From contig OZ246000.1 of assembly GCA_965230245.1 (NCBI GenBank), positions 1,922,001 to 1,986,000 on the forward strand: a DNA stretch of 64,000 bases. The letters run 5' to 3'. The stretch's first letter is position 1. Each line of letters starts with the position of its first letter. Below are positions 15,341 through 24,168 of the stretch, one piece after another. The stretch is from JAGNKE01 sp965230245 (lineage in GTDB: Bacteria; Pseudomonadota; Alphaproteobacteria; Micavibrionales; Micavibrionaceae). The notes beneath the pieces were generated by a model. It saw only the letters and a list, made by a program, of their open reading frames with translations. It did no database searches and had not been told where the DNA came from. The position numbers and the translations under genes are program-made.

Positions 15341-17239
15341 ATGACACGCATACGTGATATGAAAACCACGTTCACGGCGGGCGAAGTCTCGCACGAGCTA
15401 TTGGGCCGCGGCGATTTACGCGCCTATGACAACGGCGCGCTGACCCTGCGCAATGTGTTCATCAACCCCACGGGGGGCGTGCGCCGCCGCTTCGGCCTTG
15501 GGTATATCGACACCGCCGCGGGCAACGGAAAGCTGATTGCCTTTGAATTCAATACGGAGCAAACCGCGCTGCTGGTCTTCACCGATGGACAAATTGATAT
15601 CTATACGGGCGGCCTGAACGTCGCCACCATTGCCGCCCCATGGACAGCCGCGCAGATCGATCAGCTCGCCTGGACACAAAGCGCGGATACGCTGCTCCTC
15701 ACCCATCCCGATGTGCCACCGAAAAAACTAACCCGTAACGCAGATAGCAGTTGGAGCCTTTCCGACTGGAACTTTTTTACCGATAACAACATCACCTACC
15801 ACCCTTACTACAAATTCGCAGACTCCGAAGTCACCCTGACACCAAGCGGAACAAGCGGCAGCATCACCCTCACGGCCTCCGCCGATGTCTTCGAAAGCGG
15901 GCACGAAAACACGCGCCTGCGCGTCGGCGGCAAGGAAGTCATCATCACGGATTACGATTCCCCGACCGTGGTGAGCGCGGACACAATCGAAGACCTCACC
16001 GATACAGACCCCACCATCGACTGGTTCGAACAGGCCTTCAGCGCCGTGCGCGGCTACCCCGTTACCGTCGCCTTCCATCAAGATCGCCTTGTCATCGGCG
16101 GCTCCCGCGATCTGCCCAACCGCCTGTGGTTTTCAAAATCCGGCGACCTGTTCAACTTCGATCTGGGGGAGGGGCTGGACGATGAAGCCATCGAATTCGC
16201 CATCCTCTCCGATCAGGTCAACGCCATCCGCGGCGTCTTCTCCTCCCGCCACTTACAGGTCTTCACCAGCGGCGCGGAATGGATGGTCACAGGCGACCCG
16301 CTGACCCCGACATCGGTGCAAATCCGCCGCCAGACCAGAACAGGCTCGGTTATCTCGCGCTACATCCCGCCGCTGAACGTGGACGGCGCAACACTCTACA
16401 TCGCCCGCAACCGCCGCGAAATCCATGAATTCCTCTACACCGATCTGGAACAGGCCTACACCTCAACCGATCTCGCGCTGATCTCCCGTCACATGGTCGT
16501 CAATCCCGTCGATCAGGATTACGACAGAACAAACCGCCTTCTCTTCGTGGTGCGAGAGGACGGGCAATTCGCAACATTAACCGTCTTCCGCGCCGAAGCC
16601 GTCTCCGCTTGGACGCTGCACCAAACAAATGGCCTCGTAAAATCTGTCGCCGTCGTCGGGGATGAGGTTTACATGATGATCGAAAGAAACGGCGCATACC
16701 TGATCGAACTTTTCGATCCCAATCTTTACCTCGACTCCGCATTAAGTGGTGAAGTCGGCTCCCCCGCAACTGTCTGGTCCGGCCTCGACCATCTGGAGGG
16801 GCAAAGCGTCTCCATCAAGGCCGACGGCGTTGTCCTCAACCCGCAAACGGTGACGGGCGGCGCGATAACACTATCCGAACCCGCAAGCGCGGTCGAAATA
16901 GGCTTGCCCTTTACGCATATCATCGAACCCCTGCCGCCGAATGAAATCGGACAGGTAGGAGCCGGAAGAAAACTGCGTCTGGTGCGCGGCATCTTCCGCA
17001 TCAATGAAACCGCGGCGCTCAAACTCGATCTGGGGCAGGGGTTAAACGACATTACCCTGCGCCAATTCGGAGAAGACGACATCCTCGACGAACCCGTCCC
17101 CCTGACCAGCGGCGATATCCGCGTACGCAGCATCGGCTGGCAGAAAGACGGAACGCAGCCCCTCTGGCGCATCGAACAGGACTCGCCGCTGCCCTTCGAA
17201 CTGCTCTCCGTCACCTCTGAGATCAAGGTCAATGACTAG
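15341..17239 (+). CDS. Tail tubular protein B-like (nozzle/stabilisation protein)
   Basis: 632 residues from the ATG at 15341, chosen for AAAGGAAA upstream and because the family begins with the pattern FTAGEVSHELLGRGDLRAYDNGALTLRN ... GGVRRRFG. That pattern is diagnostic of podovirus tail tube B/stabilisation proteins. The rest is beta-rich, as expected for a propeller-like nozzle. It would cap tail tube A and contact the tailspike. The reading frame stays open 129 bp upstream of the chosen start, but that part overlaps the previous gene and its terminator. The protein looks complete. Confidence 0.85.
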   Translation: MTRIRDMKTTFTAGEVSHELLGRGDLRAYDNGALTLRNVFINPTGGVRRRFGLGYIDTAAGNGKLIAFEFNTEQTALLVFTDGQIDIYTGGLNVATIAAPWTAAQIDQLAWTQSADTLLLTHPDVPPKKLTRNADSSWSLSDWNFFTDNNITYHPYYKFADSEVTLTPSGTSGSITLTASADVFESGHENTRLRVGGKEVIITDYDSPTVVSADTIEDLTDTDPTIDWFEQAFSAVRGYPVTVAFHQDRLVIGGSRDLPNRLWFSKSGDLFNFDLGEGLDDEAIEFAILSDQVNAIRGVFSSRHLQVFTSGAEWMVTGDPLTPTSVQIRRQTRTGSVISRYIPPLNVDGATLYIARNRREIHEFLYTDLEQAYTSTDLALISRHMVVNPVDQDYDRTNRLLFVVREDGQFATLTVFRAEAVSAWTLHQTNGLVKSVAVVGDEVYMMIERNGAYLIELFDPNLYLDSALSGEVGSPATVWSGLDHLEGQSVSIKADGVVLNPQTVTGGAITLSEPASAVEIGLPFTHIIEPLPPNEIGQVGAGRKLRLVRGIFRINETAALKLDLGQGLNDITLRQFGEDDILDEPVPLTSGDIRVRSIGWQKDGTQPLWRIEQDSPLPFELLSVTSEIKVND

Positions 17240-17337
17240 AAGAAAATAACCAAAGCCACAACTGCGGCTCGCGGCAAGTACCGCGAAGCCGGCGTGGCGT
17301 CTGAACGTATGAAAAATCAAACAAAAGGAAAAACACC

Positions 17338-17832
17338 ATGGCCGCACTCACCCCCGTCATCTCGCTGCTCGGCACGGTCGGCAGCGTCGTCTCCGCAAGC
17401 AACACCATTCTGGGCGGCGTCCAAAGCCTCAGCGGTTCAGGCGACAAGGACGACCTCGCACTCGAGCAACTAAAACAGCAGCAAGCCCTGCAGGAAAAAC
17501 AGCTTCGCCAGAACGCCGCTCTCGAAAAACAGCAAATCGCCCTTGACGCGGCGCAAGCCGAGGAAGACCGCAAACAAGCGCTAAAACGTGCCGTCGCAAG
17601 GCAGCGCGCACAATTCAGCGGGCAGGGCTTAAGCAGCACTGGCGCAGGGTCATCCCAAGCCGTCCTCCTTGGCCTGTTCGAAGAGTCGGATGAGGAACGT
17701 CAGAAACGCGAAGACTTGGATGCCCTCAAAACCGCCGCCATTGATCAGGATCTGGCACAAAACCGCGCCCTTAACGTCCTGCAACGCACACAGCTTGCCG
17801 AACGCCAGAAACTCCAGCGGCAACTTTTTTAA
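17338..17832 (+). CDS. Internal virion protein-like, coiled-coil (gp14 type)
   Basis: 164 residues. A hydrophobic N-terminal segment (ALTPVISLLGTVGSVVSASNTILGG) precedes a long Gln/Lys/Ala-rich coiled coil (about 40-90) and then AQFSGQGLSSTGAGSSQAVLLGLFEES, a pattern seen in small internal or ejection proteins of podoviruses. Position after the nozzle gene matches T7 gp14. The larger gp15/gp16-type partners are not present in this island. The stop is close to the promoter of the next, AT-rich gene. Confidence 0.7.
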   Translation: MAALTPVISLLGTVGSVVSASNTILGGVQSLSGSGDKDDLALEQLKQQQALQEKQLRQNAALEKQQIALDAAQAEEDRKQALKRAVARQRAQFSGQGLSSTGAGSSQAVLLGLFEESDEERQKREDLDALKTAAIDQDLAQNRALNVLQRTQLAERQKLQRQLF

Positions 17833-17836
17833 AATC

Positions 17837-17864
17837 TTGACCACATTTCCGGAGCATAGATAAT
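17837..17864 (+). promoter_or_regulatory. Putative promoter of the secreted hydrolase gene
   Basis: TTGACC (17837-17842), a 16-nt spacer and GATAAT (17859-17864), 6 bp before the ATG. It resembles the element before the paralogue pair at 18497 (TTGACCxCATT shared). The short leader would make the transcript nearly leaderless. Confidence 0.45.
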
Positions 17865-17870
17865 GAAAAG

Positions 17871-18494
17871 ATGAAATATTTACTCCTTTTTATAAATGCT
17901 CTTGCTGTAACTACGGCTTTCCTATGCTTTCCTGCAAAAGCTGAAAACATAACTTTTGACCTAAAAAACGGCATTCAGGAAATCGATTTTGACAATGACG
18001 AAGTAACTGAGCTTTTGATGAGGTCACGCCGCAGTATTGTTTATGAAACTTATGAAGGAACAAAAATCGTGAAATCCGAAGGCTCTCCAGCCTTAAGAAA
18101 TCATAACCCAGACAACATAGAAAGAGGTGCTTTTGCAAAAAGATACGGTTCAATAGGCGATGACGGTAGGTTTGCTGTGTTTCCGGATTATGAAACTGGA
18201 CGGCAAGCATTGGAAGGTTTACTTAAAACAAAAACTTACCAAAATCTAAGTATCGATAATGCTATGAATAGATACGCACCAGGCCATGAAAATGACACAG
18301 AAACCTACATAAAATTTATTGAAAAGAAGGCAAGTGTAAGCAGAAATGAAAAACTTAAAGACCTCACCAATGCCCAAGCAAGTGCAGTAGCTGATGCAAT
18401 AGAAAGATTTGAAGGAAGCATAGAAGGGAAAACAATACCCTTACCAAAACCCAAGCCACTTTACGATGCCACGGGGCGTATTATAAAAGAATAA
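17871..18494 (+). CDS. Secreted peptidoglycan hydrolase-like protein (lytic transglycosylase type)
   Basis: 207 residues with a signal peptide (1-24, ending PAKA). The central block, about 72-165, contains LRNHNPDNIERG, RFAVFPDYETGRQALEGLL and MNRYAPGHENDTETYIKFI. This arrangement (NPxNI, FxVFPxxExG, RYAPxxENDT) is that of virion-associated, P5-like peptidoglycan hydrolases. It is much more AT-rich than its neighbours and has its own promoter, so it is likely a late addition to the island. A Sec signal on a virion-cluster hydrolase is unusual: it would act in the periplasm of the producing cell rather than ride in the particle. Confidence 0.7.
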   Translation: MKYLLLFINALAVTTAFLCFPAKAENITFDLKNGIQEIDFDNDEVTELLMRSRRSIVYETYEGTKIVKSEGSPALRNHNPDNIERGAFAKRYGSIGDDGRFAVFPDYETGRQALEGLLKTKTYQNLSIDNAMNRYAPGHENDTETYIKFIEKKASVSRNEKLKDLTNAQASAVADAIERFEGSIEGKTIPLPKPKPLYDATGRIIKE

Positions 18495-18496
18495 AT

Positions 18497-18526
18497 TTGA
18501 CCGCATTAACCAATTTCATTTATATT
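18497..18526 (+). promoter_or_regulatory. Putative promoter of the paralogue pair
   Basis: TTGACC (18497-18502), 18-nt spacer, TATATT (18521-18526), 33 bp before the first ATG. Confidence 0.45.
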
Positions 18527-18558
18527 TTCTTATATAAATGAGCGAGTTCACAAAATAG

Positions 18559-18966
18559 ATGAAAAAACCGATACCCGACATTTATGATTTCGACACGGCC
18601 AGACTGTACAAGCCGGGCAGCAAGAACTTCATGATCATCGGAAATTTCTTCTTTCAGGACGAACCGTTCTCGATCGAAGGCCGAAACAGAAAAAATAATT
18701 ACAAAAGCGGCATCAGTGATTCGGCATTCTTCGCCCTGATGCAGGAATTCGCAGAGCGCTTCAAACTGGAAATTATACTGGCTGAGGACGATACAGTTGT
18801 GATGACGGGAAACCTCTCGGATTTCAGCCGTATCCAGTTCGAAAACGGCCACAGATTTTCTTATGACTTTGCAGACGCCAAAAGCGTCGAGAGCTATATT
18901 ACTTACGCCAAGTCCATGAGCACTATGCCTGAAAAGATATTCCACGAAGTCCAGCTTGACGGCTAA
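18559..18966 (+). CDS. Hypothetical protein, first of a tandem paralogue pair
   Basis: 135 residues, no recognised family. The pattern is a strand-rich N terminus (KNFMIIGNFFF), then SDSAFFALMQEFAERFKLEIILAEDDTVVMTGNLSDFSRIQ, then GHRFSYDF. The same order of elements recurs in the next gene, so both derive from one ancestor. It has lower GC than the structural genes and its own promoter. It lies between the internal protein and the tailspike, where accessory genes are common. Confidence 0.6.
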   Translation: MKKPIPDIYDFDTARLYKPGSKNFMIIGNFFFQDEPFSIEGRNRKNNYKSGISDSAFFALMQEFAERFKLEIILAEDDTVVMTGNLSDFSRIQFENGHRFSYDFADAKSVESYITYAKSMSTMPEKIFHEVQLDG

Positions 18967-19032
18967 AAAATCAATTTTTTTATGGAATATGTACGTTGCG
19001 CAGGCTATCCTGAAAGAAACAGGGTGGTAATA

Positions 19033-19437
19033 ATGAGTTTTCTTTCTGATTACATGAATTCCGAAATCGAGGTTGACGATACGAAATGTCTGGTCGTCAC
19101 AAATTTCGCTTATGATGAGACAATAGCAGGCGAACCTATAAATGCTTACAGCGGTTTGTCCGAAGAAGCCTTTAACTACTTGATTGAAGAGACGGTGAGT
19201 GTTCTGGATGCGGAAGTGACCTTCTGCGATGGAAATACGGCAATTGTAACGGGCGGCAGCCTTGATCTACAGGCCGTTCAACAAGTATGCGGTGACAGAT
19301 TTTCCTATGCAACATGCACAGTTGATGAAGCCGGACAGGTTGTTGACGCCTGCCTCGAAGCGGCTACGGAAACGCCGGAACAACGCGAAGAAAGACGTAT
19401 CCCCGGAGCAGTCGACTATGTCCAGCATTTGAACTGA
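19033..19437 (+). CDS. Hypothetical protein, second of a tandem paralogue pair
   Basis: 134 residues from the ATG at 19033, chosen for AGGGTGG six bases upstream; an in-frame ATG at 18982 lacks a site. It aligns by eye with its neighbour: TKCLVVTNFAY for KNFMIIGNFFF, LSEEAFNYLIEETVSVLDAEVTFCDGNTAIVTG for the matching helix-strand part, and GDRFSYATC for GHRFSYDF. Identity is low, so the duplication is old. Function is unknown. It ends at a strong terminator before the tailspike gene. Confidence 0.6.
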   Translation: MSFLSDYMNSEIEVDDTKCLVVTNFAYDETIAGEPINAYSGLSEEAFNYLIEETVSVLDAEVTFCDGNTAIVTGGSLDLQAVQQVCGDRFSYATCTVDEAGQVVDACLEAATETPEQREERRIPGAVDYVQHLN

Positions 19438-19462
19438 CGACCACCAAAACCTTTTGAGACCG

Positions 19463-19488
19463 AACCGCCCGCGCGTGGCGGTTTTTTT
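19463..19488 (+). terminator. Terminator before tailspike gene
   Basis: AACCGCC / GGCGGTT stem with a 7-nt CG-rich loop followed by a T run. Confidence 0.9.
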
Positions 19489-19538
19489 ATGCCTGATCCA
19501 AACCCGCAAAAAAACCAAAAACCAATGGAGCCACCATT

Positions 19539-21563
19539 ATGCCCGAACACATCAAAATCCCCGATGTGACGCCGATCGTGCGTTACGTCGCCAACGGCAC
19601 GCAAGACACGTTTTCCTTTCCGTTCCCGATTTTCGCCAGCGAAGATTTGAGCATCGCCCTGAACGGTGCGCAGCAAAGCAGCGGCTTCACAATCAACGGA
19701 GCAGGGAACACCGCGGGCGGCTCCGTTACTTTCGACACCGCTCCGGCAGTAGATACAGTTATAACGCTCGCCCGCGATCTGCCGATTGAGCGCACAACCG
19801 ATTATCTTGAAGGCGGTGACTTCTCCGCCGCAAGTATAAACACAGAACTGGATTACCTCATCGCCGCGCTCCAGCAAGTAAACCGCGAGAACGATGCGAT
19901 GCTGCGCTACGGTGACCATGAAACGCCCGCGAACGTGACTCTGCCCGACCGCACCATCCGCAGCAACAAGGCGCTGGGTTTCGACGGCAATGGCAACCCC
20001 GTAGCCGTGTCCCTCGAAGGCTCGATGGCAGCGCCCGATTTTACCGCGAGCGGAACAGGCGCAGCCACCCGCACCAGCCATGATAAATTCTCCGACCTGA
20101 TATCAATTAAAGATTTCGGCGCGGTCGGCGACGGTCTGACCGATGATACGAACGCGATTATAAACGCGCTTGCCGCCGCCGATTCCGTCTTCATCCCCGA
20201 AGGCGAGTATCTCGTGACCGCGACCATTCGACTCACAGCGCGCCAATCCCTGATCGGCACAGGGCAGACCTCGGTATTGAAGGCAAACACCAATACCTTC
20301 AGTGTGATCGAAATCGTCGAGGATCATGTGAAGCTCGCGGATTTCCGCATCAAGGGCGGGGATATCGGGATCAGGCTCTACGGCCTGACGCGCCCCGTCG
20401 TGCAATGCTCAATCACCGACATCACGATTGTGGCGCCTAATACGGGCGTGCAGCTTGACGGCTACACCGACACCAACTACCCGTGCTACTGGAACAATTT
20501 CGCCCGCGTACTGGTTGAACAACCCGCCGTCAACGGTTTCCACCTGACCAAAAGCGGAGCGGGGGACACCCCGAACGCAAACAAGTTTTATGCCTGCCGT
20601 GCATACTCCCTCGGCGCGGATATTTCCGGCGCAGGCTTTTATATCGAACACGGCAGCTTCAATAACGCCTTCATCGACTGCGAGGCGAATGTGAAGGGCA
20701 CGGCGCAGGGCTGCTTCATCATCGGCGCGAATTCCAATAAGACGCTGCTGATCAATCCTTATGCCGAAAGCGACAACCTCGTCCCCAACGTCAAACTCGA
20801 AGCTGGCTCCATAGAGACCTCGATTTACAACCTGCTATCGGTAAGCAACGGTGCAGCAATCTGGGATTTATCCGGCGGCGAATATTCAGCATACAACGCG
20901 GGCTTCCCGCACAAAAACCGTCTGCAACGCACGACCGTGACGGACATGAACGCCACGCTCCAGCGCTTCGATACCGAATACATCGACAGCAGCGGCAGCG
21001 TCACGCTCGACCTCTCGCATTCCGTCCATCTCGTCTCATCTTTCGGCGGGGCACTCACTGTCGAGCTTCCCAATGCGGGCGATGCCGTGGGTGTGATGAT
21101 GGTGGTGAAAAAGGTCGATTCTTCCAAGAACGTCATCACCATAACCGAGGATAGCGGCGCAGGGCCGGACGGCGCGGACTTCTTCCTCGGCGCAGAAAAT
21201 GACTTTGTCATGATGCTTTCCAACGGTGCGGAATGGTTCGTCATCGCCTCTAACCGCTCGGCGGGCAACACGCGCTTTTTCGACGGAAGCGGAACTTACG
21301 ACATTGACATGGCGGTAGACACTTACCTGCTTTCATCTTTCGGCGGGGCGATGACGGCTCGCCTGCCTCCCGCCAACGCCGCCGAAGCCATCGGGCGCAC
21401 CATAACCATCAAGAAAACCGATGTCTCCGCGAATGCCATCACCGTAACGGAGCAGGGCGGCACCGGCCCCGATAACTCCGCGCAGCCGCTCGCAAGCCAG
21501 TACAGCACGATCACGGTCGTCTCCGACGGCGGCCAGTGGTTCATCGTCAGCAAACACCTCTAA
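19539..21563 (+). CDS. Tailspike/tail fibre with pectate-lyase-like beta-helix
   Basis: 674 residues. The N terminus (VRYVANGTQDTFSFPFPIFASEDLSIALNG) is the virion-attachment head seen in T7-like tail fibres. At 190-206 the motif IKDFGAVGDGLTDDTNA starts a right-handed beta-helix of the pectate lyase superfamily 3 type, extending to about 450. Such spikes bind or cleave surface polysaccharide. The C terminus contains two tandem copies of an 85-90-residue domain (about 488-572 and 587-674), each with LxSSFGGAxTxxLP and ITxTExxGxGPD. It has its own ribosome site after a terminator. The spike determines which cells the particle can attach to. Confidence 0.88.
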   Translation: MPEHIKIPDVTPIVRYVANGTQDTFSFPFPIFASEDLSIALNGAQQSSGFTINGAGNTAGGSVTFDTAPAVDTVITLARDLPIERTTDYLEGGDFSAASINTELDYLIAALQQVNRENDAMLRYGDHETPANVTLPDRTIRSNKALGFDGNGNPVAVSLEGSMAAPDFTASGTGAATRTSHDKFSDLISIKDFGAVGDGLTDDTNAIINALAAADSVFIPEGEYLVTATIRLTARQSLIGTGQTSVLKANTNTFSVIEIVEDHVKLADFRIKGGDIGIRLYGLTRPVVQCSITDITIVAPNTGVQLDGYTDTNYPCYWNNFARVLVEQPAVNGFHLTKSGAGDTPNANKFYACRAYSLGADISGAGFYIEHGSFNNAFIDCEANVKGTAQGCFIIGANSNKTLLINPYAESDNLVPNVKLEAGSIETSIYNLLSVSNGAAIWDLSGGEYSAYNAGFPHKNRLQRTTVTDMNATLQRFDTEYIDSSGSVTLDLSHSVHLVSSFGGALTVELPNAGDAVGVMMVVKKVDSSKNVITITEDSGAGPDGADFFLGAENDFVMMLSNGAEWFVIASNRSAGNTRFFDGSGTYDIDMAVDTYLLSSFGGAMTARLPPANAAEAIGRTITIKKTDVSANAITVTEQGGTGPDNSAQPLASQYSTITVVSDGGQWFIVSKHL

Positions 21564-21593
21564 TAAAAATATAAAAACGCCAATGGAGTATTC

Positions 21594-21920
21594 ATGCCCA
21601 AAATCGAAACCGGGATGCGTGCGCGCATCGCGAAATTCCTTCCGCATGCACTGGAAACTGCAATCCTGTCCTACCACGAATTTTCGGAAGAGCAGGCCAC
21701 AACACCCGAAGAGGAAACAGACCAAAGCAAAAACGACAAGGCCAAAAGCTTCAGGGCACATCACGATGCCTGCAAAATCGCCATCGCGCATATCGAATTG
21801 CTGATCAAACTTGCGCAATGGGCCGATTTGCCCGACCCGACTCTGGAGGATGAAATGCAGGCACAAACCCTGCGCGGCCTGATCGAAAGCGCACAGGCGG
21901 AATTAAGCGGAAAAGAGTAA
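21594..21920 (+). CDS. Candidate small terminase subunit (position-based)
   Basis: 108 residues, entirely helical and acidic, with a central Lys/Glu-rich linker and a helix AHIELLIKLAQWADLPDPTLEDEMQAQTLRGLIESAQ. No clear helix-turn-helix is visible. It lies between tail fibre and large terminase, exactly where T7 gp18 (small terminase, 89 residues) sits, and only 3 bp separate it from the terminase gene. That position is the main argument; otherwise it is a hypothetical protein. Confidence 0.5.
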   Translation: MPKIETGMRARIAKFLPHALETAILSYHEFSEEQATTPEEETDQSKNDKAKSFRAHHDACKIAIAHIELLIKLAQWADLPDPTLEDEMQAQTLRGLIESAQAELSGKE

Positions 21921-21923
21921 GAG

Positions 21924-23399
21924 ATGCAGACCCAAAATTGCTGCAGCTTCCCGCTGTTCCTCGTCTTGTGGAACCAGCGGCAGAACATGAAAACCCCGCA
22001 GCTGCACCTGCGCATGGCGGAGTTTCTGGAAGGCGCATGGAAAAACGGGGACACGCGCCTGCTGCTCATGGCCTTCCGCAGCGCGGGCAAAAGCACAGTC
22101 ATCGGAATTTTCGCCGCGTGGCTGCTCTACCAAAATCCGAACCTGCGCATCCTCGTTCTCGCCGCCGATAACAGCCTTGCAAAAAAAATGGTGCGCAACG
22201 TCAAGCGGATGATCGAACGCCACCCGCTTACCACGCATTTAAAACCGGATAAACCCGATCAATGGGCGGGTGAGAGATTTACCGTCACCCGCCCGCGGGA
22301 ACTGCGCGATCCGTCTATGCTGGCCAGCGGCATCACAGCGAACATCACGGGGAGCCGCGCCGACATCGTGATCTGCGATGACGTCGAAGTCCCCGCCACC
22401 TGCGACACGGCACAAAAACGCGAAGCTTTGCGCGAAAATCTGGCGGAAATGGCATACGTTCTGGTGCCCGAAGGCACGCAGCTCTACGTCGGAACGCCCC
22501 ACCATTATTTTTCAATCTACGCCGACCAACCTCGCGCCGAACTGGGTGAGGAAACCGAATTCCTGCATGGCTTTAAGCGCCTTGTCCTACCGATCCTGAA
22601 CGATCAGAATCAAAGCCTCTGGCCGGAGCGTTTCAGCGCGCAGGATATCGAACGCCTGAAAATCAGCACAGGCCCGAACAAGTTCGAATCCCAGATGATG
22701 CTGCGCCCCGTCAACATCGCTGAAGGCCGACTCGATCCGTCCTTGTTGAATATCTACGCCGACGAACTGGATTACACCCGCGAGCTGGGAACGCTGTTCC
22801 TCGGCAAAAGAAAAATGATATCCGCAAGCGCATGGTGGGATCCCGCCTTCGGCAAAACATCGGGCGATAAAAGCGTGCTGGCGATTGTTTTTGCCGATGA
22901 AGGCGGCGCATTCTACCTGCACCATATCGAATACATAGCCTTAAACGTACTCGACCAAACCGACGAAGCCACGCAACAATGCCGCACAATCGCGCAGCTT
23001 GCCAAGGCGCATTATTTGCCGTCGCTCACGGTCGAAATCAACGGAATAGGGCGCTTCCTTCCCAATATCCTGCGCCGTGAAATGCAGCTTACCAAAGCGC
23101 CGTGCAGTGTCCTCGAAACCAGCAGCACCCGCGCCAAGGATTTAAGAATTATCGAAGCCTTCGATGCGCTTCTGGCTTCACGAAGGTTACATGTGCATGA
23201 ACGTATCACCCGCGGCCCCTTTATGATGGAAATGCGCGAATGGCGGCCCGGAAAATCCGGAGGCCATGATGACGGGCTGGATGCGGCGGCAGGCGCATTA
23301 TCGCTGCAGCCTGACCGTCTAGGCACATTTTCAAAACGCGGAAACCATAAATGGATGAAAAACCGCCAGCACCATGCGGACACAGACTTTAAAATCTAA
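21924..23399 (+). CDS. Terminase large subunit
   Basis: 491 residues. The packaging ATPase: Walker A AFRSAGKST (50-58) and Walker B DIVICDD (147-153). The nuclease domain carries an acidic residue in WWDPAFG (Asp306) followed by GDKSVLAIV, and the C-terminal acidic cluster HDDGLDA (448-454). All catalytic motifs look intact. The overall layout fits the T7-like large terminase, which packages DNA through the portal. The start could also be the Met at residue 22. It follows the preceding gene by 3 bp. Confidence 0.93.
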   Translation: MQTQNCCSFPLFLVLWNQRQNMKTPQLHLRMAEFLEGAWKNGDTRLLLMAFRSAGKSTVIGIFAAWLLYQNPNLRILVLAADNSLAKKMVRNVKRMIERHPLTTHLKPDKPDQWAGERFTVTRPRELRDPSMLASGITANITGSRADIVICDDVEVPATCDTAQKREALRENLAEMAYVLVPEGTQLYVGTPHHYFSIYADQPRAELGEETEFLHGFKRLVLPILNDQNQSLWPERFSAQDIERLKISTGPNKFESQMMLRPVNIAEGRLDPSLLNIYADELDYTRELGTLFLGKRKMISASAWWDPAFGKTSGDKSVLAIVFADEGGAFYLHHIEYIALNVLDQTDEATQQCRTIAQLAKAHYLPSLTVEINGIGRFLPNILRREMQLTKAPCSVLETSSTRAKDLRIIEAFDALLASRRLHVHERITRGPFMMEMREWRPGKSGGHDDGLDAAAGALSLQPDRLGTFSKRGNHKWMKNRQHHADTDFKI

Positions 23400-23489
23400 A
23401 ATGAATACTATGGACATATTTCGTTGTAATGTTGTGCCTGATAGTTAAAAATAACGTCGGTTATGACCTTCAGGTAAATTAGATTATTT

Positions 23490-23747
23490 ATGCTCGCGCT
23501 GCTCAACATTCTGGACATCAAGCAAGACCCCGACGCCCTGTTTCACTGGCTGATGGCCATTGCTCTGGAAATTGTCGTTGCCGGTATGTTAATTGGCGCC
23601 CTGATTGGCGTTGTGACATTCTGGCGCAAACAAATGCCGCCGAAACAACGCGCGGTTATCGGCGCATTCGCCGGTTTCTTCGTCTCCATCGCGGGCGTCG
23701 TAGTGCTTCTGATCTGCAGTGAGGCACTGCGCTACCTGATGCTCTGA
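23490..23747 (+). CDS. Small protein with two membrane helices (island lysis region)
   Basis: 85 residues. Two hydrophobic helices (about 20-46 and 55-82) flank a short basic loop (WRKQMPPKQR). It lies after the terminase and before the endolysin, in the region where holin-like genes occur; a second, longer holin-family gene is at 25188. It may be an antiholin, holin variant or unrelated membrane protein. The ribosome site is weak (AGGTAAA well upstream). Confidence 0.55.
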   Translation: MLALLNILDIKQDPDALFHWLMAIALEIVVAGMLIGALIGVVTFWRKQMPPKQRAVIGAFAGFFVSIAGVVVLLICSEALRYLML

Positions 23748-23791
23748 TACTTTTAACCAATATTGCTATTTACTTTGTGAGGGGAAAAACA

Positions 23792-24076
23792 ATGGAAGCA
23801 GAAATGGTCGACAAGGCGCTGGAAATCTACGGCGATCCTGATAACTCAACGGCGCTTCTGGCTGTCATCCTCGGCTCTGTCACGTTTATCTTTGCGCTTG
23901 TGGGCGCGTTCTCCTTCGGGCGCAAGGGAAAATCTGCGGTGCAGGGCTTCTTCCACGGCATCTTTACGGGGATCGTCTTTTCGATATTGGTTGCACTGAT
24001 TTCTGGAACAGTTGCGAATAATATGCCCAAGGATAATCCCGAAGCCGCGGTCGAAGGCAAAAAGGACAACAACTAA
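23792..24076 (+). CDS. Small protein with two membrane helices, Lys-rich tail
   Basis: 94 residues from the ATG at 23792, chosen over an upstream GTG because GAGGGG lies eight bases before it. Two hydrophobic helices (about 20-42 and 52-72) with a basic loop between (FGRKGKSAVQG), then a charged tail ending KKDNN. The layout is similar to the preceding gene, so the two may be related. The role in lysis or in the particle is unknown. Confidence 0.55.
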   Translation: MEAEMVDKALEIYGDPDNSTALLAVILGSVTFIFALVGAFSFGRKGKSAVQGFFHGIFTGIVFSILVALISGTVANNMPKDNPEAAVEGKKDNN

Positions 24077-24103
24077 AACCACAGCAATCTAAAGACGTCA
24101 GAA

Positions 24104-24125
24104 CCCGCCCATCGGCGGATTTTTG
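24104..24125 (+). terminator. Terminator within lysis region
   Basis: A short CCGCC / GGCGG stem with a 4-nt loop followed by ATTTTT. It lies 28 bp after the stop of the preceding membrane protein. Confidence 0.6.
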
Positions 24126-24168
24126 CTGTTTGTGAAATCAATCAAGACAAAACGAAAGAAACCAGCAT

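Noticed and set aside
22680..22700. tRNA-like TTCGAATCCC inside the large terminase gene
   Set aside because: It resembles a T-loop, but no acceptor, D or anticodon arms can be built around it and it is coding sequence with conserved terminase motifs downstream.
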